Part shown: positions 57,786-64,000 of the stretch, piece after piece
How positions within the stretch are numbered: the stretch's first letter is position 1
How the letters are laid out: each line of letters starts with the position of its first letter
NCBI GenBank assembly: GCA_964396185.1
Contig: CAYNEI010000013.1
Span: 1 to 64,000 of the forward strand
Origin: CAYNEI01 sp964396185
GTDB lineage: Archaea > Thermoplasmatota > SW-10-69-26
Reading direction: 5' to 3'
Length of the DNA: 64,000 nucleotides
Notes under the pieces: model-generated
Database searches by the model: none
Told to the model about the DNA's origin: nothing
The model's input: only the letters and a program-made list of their open reading frames with translations
Translations under genes and position numbers: made by a program

Positions 57786-58997
57786 ATGGAAGGCAGGCTT
57801 GCACGGAGGCACGGCATCGTCTGGATCGCGACCATCTCGCTCTTGCTCGTGGGCATGGGACCGCTCACGGCCTCCGCTGGCACCACGGTGCACACCGTGG
57901 CTCCAGGGGAGAGCATCCAGGACGCCTTGGACGCCGCCCAGCCCGGTGATACCGTCCAGTTGCTTGCAGGCGTGCATCAGCCGAGCAACGGTCTGCTCAT
58001 CGACACCCCCGACATCACGCTGGAGGGCATCGACCGGGACGGCACCGTGCTCGACGGGGACAACCTCCACCCGCAGGCACCCCAGAAGCACGCCATCGAG
58101 ATCGTGGCCAACGATGTGACCGTCCGGTCGCTCACGATCCAGCACTTCACGGGTCACGGCGTCTTCTACCACGACGTCACCGGCTTCCTCGTTGAGGAGG
58201 TCACCGCCATCGCCAACGGCCCCTACGGCATCTACGCCATCCGCTCCGAGCTCGGCACCTTCCGGGACTCCTATGCCGCGGGCCACGCGGACAGCGGCTT
58301 CTACCTCGGCGAGGTCGGCGCCTGCGAGTGCGTCATCGAGAACGTGATCGCCGAAGACAACCTCATCGGCTACTCCGGCACCGGTGCCAGCCACATCATC
58401 ATCCGGGACAGCCTCTTCCAGAACAACGCCGCAGGCGTCGTGCCCAACGTGCTCCCCAACGAGCCCGAGGCCCAGACCAACCTCATGATCACGGACAACG
58501 TCGTCCGGGACAACAACAACCAGACCGCCTCGGACAAGTGGCACTTCAGCCAGGGCGTCCACGTCCCCAGCGGGCTCGGCATCGTCATCGCCGGCGGCAT
58601 CGACGACCTCGTCCGCCACAACGTGGTGACCGGCCACGAGCGCGCTGGTGTGGCCATCTCCTTCCTGTTCACCGAGCCCAGCCTCAACCGGGTCCTGGAC
58701 AACACGTTGGACAACCCCGGCGACGACATCCTCTGGGACGGCGGCGGGGTCAACAACTGCTTCGAGGGCAACACGCGCCTGGACGGCTCGCCCGCCACCT
58801 TCGATGCAGGCACCCTCTGGAACACCGTGGGCGAGCTGCCCGACTGCTCGACCCCCAACGCTGGAGCCCCGGACCCGGGCATGATGACGCGGCTCGTCTC
58901 GCTGTTGATCTTCAACTGCGAGCCCTGGGAACAGCCCGGTGCTCCCTGCCATTCCAGCCATCTCGCTGGCGGCGGGTACGGCTCGCTGCTCCCCTAG
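57786..58997 (+). CDS. Secreted parallel beta-helix protein (NosD-like)
   Basis: A 403-residue protein with a signal peptide (IVWIATISLLLVGMGPLTASA), then VAPGESIQDALDAAQPGDTVQLLAGVH, the usual entry to right-handed beta-helix proteins. Repeats include VTVRSLTIQHFTGHGVFY, CVIENVIAEDNLIGYSG, IIIRDSLFQNNAAG and LMITDNVVRDNNNQT. A Cys-rich end (NNCFEGN, PDCSTP, FNCEPWEQPGAPC) may be disulfide-bonded. A ctttaatc TATA about 26 bp before ATG 57786 gives a leaderless mRNA. Substrate, perhaps a polysaccharide, is unknown. Confidence 0.85.
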   Translation: MEGRLARRHGIVWIATISLLLVGMGPLTASAGTTVHTVAPGESIQDALDAAQPGDTVQLLAGVHQPSNGLLIDTPDITLEGIDRDGTVLDGDNLHPQAPQKHAIEIVANDVTVRSLTIQHFTGHGVFYHDVTGFLVEEVTAIANGPYGIYAIRSELGTFRDSYAAGHADSGFYLGEVGACECVIENVIAEDNLIGYSGTGASHIIIRDSLFQNNAAGVVPNVLPNEPEAQTNLMITDNVVRDNNNQTASDKWHFSQGVHVPSGLGIVIAGGIDDLVRHNVVTGHERAGVAISFLFTEPSLNRVLDNTLDNPGDDILWDGGGVNNCFEGNTRLDGSPATFDAGTLWNTVGELPDCSTPNAGAPDPGMMTRLVSLLIFNCEPWEQPGAPCHSSHLAGGGYGSLLP

Positions 58998-59036
58998 GAC
59001 ATCGAGACATGCGGCCCGCGGCACCCCCGCGGGCCG

Positions 59037-59831
59037 CTAGCGGATCGCGCCGGCTGCAAGCGCTCCGGTGGCCGAGGTATCGAGCTGGTCGAAGAGCTCA
59101 TCCACCGGGCCCACGTCGCGAACCACCTCGTACCCGCCCTGACCATCCAGGGTGAGCCGAGCCACGCTCTCACCCAGCTCGTCGTTCGCCGCGGTCACCA
59201 GCAGCTCTCCGCTGGCACCGCCCGGGAGCGAGGGACGAAGCGCGTACTGGCCGTCACCGAGCTCCTGGGCGTGGTGGTCGAGGGGCTGCCCGTCGAGGGT
59301 CACCTGGAAGGTGGCATCCGTGATGGGTTCACCCAGTCGGTCGAGATCGAGCCGGAGGGCGTCGAGCTCGCCAGCCACCTGGACGCGCAGGGGGTAGACC
59401 CGCAGGAGCCCGAACATGCCCGCCTCGAAGTGCGTGTCCACATGGCAGTGGTAGAGCCAGTCACCATCGTGGCCCTCCTCGAGCCCGGCCGTGACGTTGA
59501 ACACGTGGGTCTCGCCGGGCAGCAGCAGCTTGGTGTCGATGAAACCCCCGAAGCTGGGATCGTGCCAGGGGTGACCGTGGACGTGGAACGTGTGGGCCTC
59601 AGCGTAGGCGGGGACGTGCACGATGAACTGGAGGCGCTCGCCCACGTAGGCCTCGAGCAGGGGTGTGTCTGGCCACTGCTCACCGTTGAACTGGTTGCCT
59701 TCCATGACCAGCGCGAACGCGCGGTGGCCGACCACGATGTCGGGGGCGTCGTCATGGTGGCCGATGGCGCCGGTGATCCCGGCGGGGGTCAGCGCGAGGC
59801 TGAGGGCCACAGCCATGAGCAGGCGGCTCAC
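59037..59831 (-). CDS. Multicopper oxidase, C-terminal half (separate exported protein)
   Basis: A 264-residue protein with its own signal peptide (LLMAVALSLALTPAGITGA). It bears the last two copper motifs of multicopper oxidases: HTFHVHGHPWHD near residue 78 (type 1/2/3 ligands) and LYHCHVDTHFEAGMFG near 125 (HCHxxxHxxxGM, with the type-1 Cys and Met). The first two motifs are in the overlapping upstream gene. GTG 59831 overlaps its stop (GTGA). Together the two chains would build one trinuclear site. An ATG six codons later is an alternative start. Confidence 0.9.
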   Translation of the reverse strand: MSRLLMAVALSLALTPAGITGAIGHHDDAPDIVVGHRAFALVMEGNQFNGEQWPDTPLLEAYVGERLQFIVHVPAYAEAHTFHVHGHPWHDPSFGGFIDTKLLLPGETHVFNVTAGLEEGHDGDWLYHCHVDTHFEAGMFGLLRVYPLRVQVAGELDALRLDLDRLGEPITDATFQVTLDGQPLDHHAQELGDGQYALRPSLPGGASGELLVTAANDELGESVARLTLDGQGGYEVVRDVGPVDELFDQLDTSATGALAAGAIR

Positions 59832-60703
59832 GAGACCACCACCTCTCCCGTGTACTCGCCCAGGAACGGGTGGAAGGCACGCCAGGCGTATGCGCCAGGC
59901 TCCGGGTTCTCGACGACGAAGCTGCGCGAGACACCGGGCCCGATGCGTACCTCGCCCACCTCCTCCCCGCTCGGCGCGTCCAATGTCACCGTGAACCACC
60001 AGTCGCCCAGCCCGGAGACGGCCAGCTCGAAAGCCTCGCCTGCGGGGTGCTCGACGTCGAGGCCGAGCCCTCCGTTGGCCCCGGCGTTGCTCATGTGCAG
60101 GCCGTAGATCTCGTGGGCCGGTTGGCCTGGGGCGAGCACCACCATGGTCCCGAACAAGCCGCGCTCCTGGCCATGCACGCCACCGGGGCCCATGACGTGG
60201 TCGTGGTAGTGCCAGGAGCCCCGCCAGGGCACCGTGAACGTGTACGTGAACGAGCCCCCTGGCAGCGCCAAGCTGTCCTCTAGCTGGGTAGCTGGGATCG
60301 CCCGGATCCCATCTGAGCTGGCAGGCCCGGAGACGCCGTGGCGATGCAGGCTGGCCGGCGCCTGGCTGAGCTCGGCTTCGAGCTCCGGGTCCACGTCCAG
60401 CCCAGCCACGGTCTCGGGGATCCGGTTCTCCAGCGTGATCCGCACGGTATCGTGCTCCTCGAAGACCAGGGTCGGCCCTGGAACTTGGCCGTCGTAGGCC
60501 AGGCAGACGTCGTCCTCGTGTTCGTTGTCGAAGCCCGGCGGGCAGGCGATGGCCTCCACGGTTATGGTCAGCGCGTGGTCGGGGCCGTCGTGGGACTGCA
60601 CCGACACGGGCGATTCGTCGGTGGACCCGGTGGGGCCCATCGCGATGGCACCCGCGGCCACCAGACCCGCGGCGACCAGCAGCCAAGCGTGCGCGCGGAC
60701 CAT
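59828..60703 (-). CDS. Multicopper oxidase, N-terminal half (separate exported protein)
   Basis: A 291-residue exported protein (WLLVAAGLVAAGAIAMGP leader). It holds the first two motifs of multicopper oxidases: SLHRHGVS near residue 118 (HxHG) and SWHYHDHVMGPGG near 164 (HxH). Cupredoxin strands include YDGQVPGPTLVFEEHDTVRITLENR and SNAGANGGLGL. It contains domain 1 and a second cupredoxin domain but no type-1 Cys. It is 5 bp after a cupredoxin gene. With the downstream half it likely oxidises an extracellular substrate or reduces O2. Confidence 0.9.
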   Translation of the reverse strand: MVRAHAWLLVAAGLVAAGAIAMGPTGSTDESPVSVQSHDGPDHALTITVEAIACPPGFDNEHEDDVCLAYDGQVPGPTLVFEEHDTVRITLENRIPETVAGLDVDPELEAELSQAPASLHRHGVSGPASSDGIRAIPATQLEDSLALPGGSFTYTFTVPWRGSWHYHDHVMGPGGVHGQERGLFGTMVVLAPGQPAHEIYGLHMSNAGANGGLGLDVEHPAGEAFELAVSGLGDWWFTVTLDAPSGEEVGEVRIGPGVSRSFVVENPEPGAYAWRAFHPFLGEYTGEVVVS

Positions 60704-60708
60704 GTGGC

Positions 60709-61305
60709 TCAGAGCTCCAGGGTGATAACGAGCTGGCCCCGCTGGAGGCCCGGGTGGACGGTGCAGATATAGTGGAGCACGAAGGACCCATCAGCCTGCC
60801 CGACCGCCTCAGGGCACGGCGTCCAAACCACGACCTCTCGCTCCTCCCCCTGGTCGTCCTCAACGATCTTGATGCTGCGCGATTCCAAGGTCCCGTTGGC
60901 CAGCCGGAAGGTCCCGGTGGCCGGCGCGTTCGGCGCCAGACCCTTGTTGAGACAGCTCCCGGTGGCTGGGGTGTCGTAGTCCGGGTCGGTGCTGGTGACC
61001 GTGTGGAAGCCGCCGTCGTCGCTGGTCCAGGTGACCGTCGTGTTGGCCTCCACGATGGTGGTGGGGCTCATGAAGCGGAACGCGCTGGCGCCGATCTCGC
61101 ACGACGGGATGCACAACCCCTCCTCGTGGCTGGGTGGATCCTCTGCCGGTTCATCGCCTGGTGGCTCCGCGTCGTGTCCAGCTGCTTCTGGATCCTCTGA
61201 GAACCCCTGGCCTTCGAGTTGGCCTGGGGGATCGCTTGCCAGCGCCCACGCGCCCAGCCCGGTGGGCACGAGCAGCGCGAACGCTACCAACAGCGCGCCT
61301 CGCAT
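60709..61305 (-). CDS. Cupredoxin (plastocyanin-like electron carrier)
   Basis: A 198-residue exported copper protein: signal leader LLVAFALLVPTGLGAWALAS, an acidic linker, then a blue-copper domain: GGFHTVTSTD near 97 (first His) and LHYICTVHPGLQRGQLVI near 178, with Cys-x2-His. The usual Met axial ligand is not at the normal place (Leu-Gln instead), so the site may be altered. Four Cys residues in the linker could be structural. It probably donates electrons to the split multicopper oxidase, with which it forms an operon. cccttacg 28 bp upstream fits a TATA box. Confidence 0.85.
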   Translation of the reverse strand: MRGALLVAFALLVPTGLGAWALASDPPGQLEGQGFSEDPEAAGHDAEPPGDEPAEDPPSHEEGLCIPSCEIGASAFRFMSPTTIVEANTTVTWTSDDGGFHTVTSTDPDYDTPATGSCLNKGLAPNAPATGTFRLANGTLESRSIKIVEDDQGEEREVVVWTPCPEAVGQADGSFVLHYICTVHPGLQRGQLVITLEL

Positions 61306-61442
61306 GGAGGGTGCATGGGCTTGGAAGCGTAAGGGCTTCGTTGGTCACCGGGAGGGGCTGCGCTCGGTTCGCTTAGGAGGAACGCTCTTCCTTTTTGTAC
61401 CGGGCGGGCCTTGGCCACGTGATCGACCCGGCAGGTGGATGG

Positions 61443-62390
61443 ATGGCGGCCAACGACGAGCTCGAACCGATCTTCCTCATCGGCGCCCCCCGGTCCGGCA
61501 CCGGGATCCTCCAGAACGTGCTCCGCCTCCACCCCGAGGTGGCCTGGGTCACACCGGCCAGCAACGCCATGACCGGGTTCGTGGCCCAACGCGGGCTCCC
61601 CTTGGCTCCCGCCTTCCTGGCCGCTCGCGTCCTGGACCCCATCTCCACCTGGATCCCTGACGACTACCTCCCGCGCTTCCTCCAGGGCCCCTTCGATGGA
61701 TCCATCACCGACGATCCCTACCCCGTGGCCGTGGAGGGCTCGCGGATCTGGTGCTGGCACTTCCCGGACCGGGACCACGACCGGGTCACCGCCGAGGACG
61801 TGACCGAGGAGGCGCGCGCGTTCTACAGGGCGGTGGTCCAGCGCCACACGGACCGCTTCGATGGAGCCGAGCGGTTCCTGGAAAAGCGGCCCCAGAACAG
61901 CCTACGCATCCCGTACATCGAGGAGATCTTCCCCCGGGCCACGTTCATCCACCTCATCCGGGACGGCCGGGCCGTGACCAGCTCCATGCTCAAGCGCCGC
62001 CAAGCCAACCCGGACGATGAGTGGTTCGGCGTCAAGCCCCCGGGCTGGCGAGCCACCCTTGATTCGCCCGTGGTGGCCCAGTGCGCCTGGGAGTGGGCGA
62101 CCTCGCTGGAGATCATCCTCCAGGACCTGGCGGCCTCCACGAGCCAGCGCACCATCGAGGTCCGCTACGAGGAGCTCACAGAGGACGCCCACGGCACCGT
62201 CGAGCGCGTGATCGATGCTCTCGGCTTGACCACCGGGGCAGTGGGCGCATCCGTGGAGCCCTACCTCGACCAGCTGGAGAACCGCAACCACAAGTGGCGC
62301 GACCAGCTGGACGACAAGCAGCGCGCCCAGCTCCAGGACGCTGCGGGCGCCATGCTCGACCGGCTCGGCTACGAGCCCGCGAGCCCGTGA
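61443..62390 (+). CDS. Sulfotransferase family protein
   Basis: A 315-residue enzyme of the PAPS-dependent sulfotransferase type. The 5'-phosphosulfate loop FLIGAPRSGTGILQNVLRLHP is near residue 12; the 3'-phosphate site ATFIHLIRDGRAVTSSML is near 166; VRYEELTEDAHGTVERVI near 238 is the usual C-terminal anchor. Substrate could be a lipid or a surface glycan. ATG 61443 is used; GTG 61395 would add 16 residues. Its end overlaps the convergent AGPS-like gene by 22 bp. Confidence 0.85.
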   Translation: MAANDELEPIFLIGAPRSGTGILQNVLRLHPEVAWVTPASNAMTGFVAQRGLPLAPAFLAARVLDPISTWIPDDYLPRFLQGPFDGSITDDPYPVAVEGSRIWCWHFPDRDHDRVTAEDVTEEARAFYRAVVQRHTDRFDGAERFLEKRPQNSLRIPYIEEIFPRATFIHLIRDGRAVTSSMLKRRQANPDDEWFGVKPPGWRATLDSPVVAQCAWEWATSLEIILQDLAASTSQRTIEVRYEELTEDAHGTVERVIDALGLTTGAVGASVEPYLDQLENRNHKWRDQLDDKQRAQLQDAAGAMLDRLGYEPASP

Positions 62391-64000
62391 GGGTCGCCCT
62401 CCCCTTCCACATCCGGGACCCCCTCCCCCTCGTCGAGACCGAGCAAGGCGCCTGGGTTCATGATGCCCTGAGGGTCCAGGGACGCCTTGGCCGCGCGCAA
62501 GGCGTCGAGGAACCGCGCACTGGTCTCCGCCTCGTACCACGCTCGGTGGGTGCGGCCCACGGCGTGGTGGTGGGTGACCGTGCCCCCGTGCGCGGCCAGG
62601 GTGTCCAGGGCTGCTTGCTTGATGGCGCGCCACTGATCGAGCTCCCGGCCCCGCTCACCTGGCGCGATGAACGTGTAGTAGGGCGCGGGCCCATCTGGGT
62701 AGACATGGGTGAACCGCGTGGAGAGCCAACCCATGCCGCACGCCTCGTCCATGGCCGCGCGCACCTCCCGCTGGAGGGCTGCATGCAGGGTGGGGAAGCG
62801 CTCCCAGGTGGTGCAGGTCTCGAAGGTGTCCACCACCACGCCCATGGAGACCAGCGCGTTGAACAGGTAGGGAGCATCCAGGAAGGCGCGGCGCCACCGG
62901 GACCCCCCATCCTCGCCACCAGCCTGGCTCGTCTGCTGGCTCGAACGGTCCTCGTGGCTGGCACCCTCTGGGCACCGGCCGCCGTGGCCAGCGGCGAGCT
63001 CCAGTGCGGTCTCCATGGCCTGGGAGCAGGAGCCCGCGAGCCCCTCGAAACCGATCATCAGGACGGGTTCGCCTCCGAAGCTGACCTGGTTGAGCATGGC
63101 TTCATCCCCATCGAGCAACCGGAGGTTGGCTGGGGAGAGCCCCGCTTGGGCGATGGCGCGAACAGCCTCGACGGCCCCGTCCCAAGCATCGAAGTGCACC
63201 GTGGCACGGGAGCGGTGCGGGGGCCGAGGTTGGACGCGCATCCAGGCCTCGGTGATGACACCAATGGCCCCCTCGCTGCCGAGCACGAGGCGCTTCGGGT
63301 CGGGCCCGGCCCCGCTGGCTGGGAAGCGGCCCGTCTCGAGCACGCCGCCCGGTGCGACCATGCGCACGCTGTGCGTGAGATCGTCGATGTGGGTGTAGAC
63401 CGTAGCGAAGTGGCCACCGGCTCGGGTGGCGATCCACCCGCCCAGCGTGGAGAACTCGTAGGACTGGGGGTAGTGCCTGAGCTGGAGGCCGTGCTCGGAG
63501 AGCGCATCGTTGAGCGCCGGGCCTCGGATGCCTGCCTGGGCGCGAGCCAAGCGGCTGGCCTCGTCGACCTCGAGCAGCTCATCGAGCTCGCCCAGATCCA
63601 GGGTGAGCGTGCCAGCGAAGGGGGATGGAACGTCGGCCTCGACACCAGCGACGACGCTCGTACCGCCACCGTACGGGACGACCGCCACGCGCTGCCGGCT
63701 CGCCCAGGCAAGGGCCTGTTCGATCTCCTGCTCGCTCGTAGGAGCAGCGACCACATCGGGAGGGTGCTCGAAGCGGCCCTCGAACCCACGCAGCAGGTCC
63801 GGGAACGCGCGCCCGTACGAGCGTCGGATGCGCGCCTCGCGATCCGAGGAAGCGAACGTGGCAAGCTCGCTGGGGACCTCGATGCGGGGCTTGGCAAGTG
63901 CGACGTCCTCCAGGCGTGGTGGGTCGCGCAGCTCGAGCTCCGGGAAGCCCAGCATCCCCCCGAGGAGCTCCTTGAGCCGCCCGCGCTCCTTGTCCGAGGG
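62369..64000 (-). CDS. FAD-linked oxidase related to alkyl-DHAP synthase (partial)
   Basis: At least 543 residues; the frame stays open beyond a Met at 63955 to the window edge. FAD domain: VVAAPTSEQEIEQALAWASRQRVAVVPYGGGTSVVAGVE near residues 68-107 (from 63955) and ESFSTLGGWIATRAGGHFA-like YEFSTLGGWIATRAGGHFA near 165. The C-terminal region has FTHVYPDGPAPYYTF near 425 and GGTVTHHHAVGRTH near 470, whose HHH is a hallmark of the AGPS family. It may make ether bonds from DHAP or oxidise an alpha-hydroxy acid. It is not one of the two canonical archaeal lipid enzymes. Confidence 0.85.
   Translation of the reverse strand, partial: PSDKERGRLKELLGGMLGFPELELRDPPRLEDVALAKPRIEVPSELATFASSDREARIRRSYGRAFPDLLRGFEGRFEHPPDVVAAPTSEQEIEQALAWASRQRVAVVPYGGGTSVVAGVEADVPSPFAGTLTLDLGELDELLEVDEASRLARAQAGIRGPALNDALSEHGLQLRHYPQSYEFSTLGGWIATRAGGHFATVYTHIDDLTHSVRMVAPGGVLETGRFPASGAGPDPKRLVLGSEGAIGVITEAWMRVQPRPPHRSRATVHFDAWDGAVEAVRAIAQAGLSPANLRLLDGDEAMLNQVSFGGEPVLMIGFEGLAGSCSQAMETALELAAGHGGRCPEGASHEDRSSQQTSQAGGEDGGSRWRRAFLDAPYLFNALVSMGVVVDTFETCTTWERFPTLHAALQREVRAAMDEACGMGWLSTRFTHVYPDGPAPYYTFIAPGERGRELDQWRAIKQAALDTLAAHGGTVTHHHAVGRTHRAWYEAETSARFLDALRAAKASLDPQGIMNPGALLGLDEGEGVPDVEGEGDPHGLAGS

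Noticed and set aside
59037..60863. A single 608-residue protein joining both oxidase halves
   Set aside because: The N-terminal part of that frame is out of register with the oxidase motifs; each half has its own frame, start and signal peptide.

Overview
The window is a high-GC archaeal chromosome segment with about 70 protein genes packed at few-base spacing or overlapping stop/start codons. Archaeal markers are the ether-lipid enzymes geranylgeranylglyceryl phosphate synthase and the UbiA-type prenyltransferase, Hjc, family-B DNA polymerase with an intein, ribosomal protein L18Ae/LX, prefoldin alpha, FtsY, SepF, the archaeal thiolase/HMG-CoA synthase/DUF35 block, tRNAs without encoded CCA, and many TATA boxes 25-30 nt before the start codon (leaderless transcripts). 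The set fits a euryarchaeal, probably Thermoplasmatota-like, heterotroph; the lineage is inference and no rRNA is present to settle it. Fatty-acid oxidation genes, ETF, succinyl-CoA synthetase and copper oxidases suggest aerobic respiration on organic substrates.

Layout. 0-6 kb: cation/proton antiporter, MBL-fold hydrolase, a structured intergenic RNA candidate, Hjc, then a conserved archaeal trio (Era-like GTPase, DUF2073, zinc ribbon). 6-10 kb: beta-oxidation pair (hydroxyacyl-CoA dehydrogenase, enoyl-CoA hydratase) and the two membrane-lipid enzymes. 10-13.5 kb: secreted beta-propeller, polytopic membrane protein with a zinc-finger partner, SepF. 13.5-20.5 kb: intein-bearing PolB, then L18Ae-prefoldin-FtsY. 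20.6-23.1 kb: VapBC-like toxin-antitoxin pair, PUA protein, two tandem paralogues. 23.2-26.2 kb: acyl-CoA dehydrogenase-EtfB-EtfA operon. 26.3-27.5 kb: rhodanese, double zinc-ribbon/RGG protein, small basic ORF.

27.6-37.2 kb is a run of lipoproteins and membrane proteins (beta-propeller, alpha/beta hydrolase, metzincin-like metalloprotease and unknowns), read from the minus strand, ending in a lower-GC stretch (about 34.6-37.5 kb). Next to it the 3' end of sucD is present as four tandem, diverging copies, a footprint resembling repeated integration at a gene end. 38-40 kb: sucCD. 40.1-43 kb: a 964-residue surface protein with ten Gly/Asn-rich repeats and a beta-helix domain. 43.2-45 kb: two about 275-nt copies of one structured RNA, with compensatory base changes in at least five helices, flanking a radical-SAM gene; this is the strongest candidate for something undescribed. 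45-51.2 kb: FKBP isomerase, membrane proteins and the mevalonate block with its regulator, in which the thiolase lacks its nucleophilic cysteine. 51.2-54.9 kb: tRNA-Ile with a duplicated 3' flank, a giant Ig-like-repeat surface protein, tRNA-Leu. 55-64 kb: sodium symporter with small partner, Usp, dCTP deaminase, secreted beta-helix protein, a cupredoxin plus a multicopper oxidase split into two separately exported polypeptides, a sulfotransferase, and a truncated AGPS-like FAD enzyme at the window edge.
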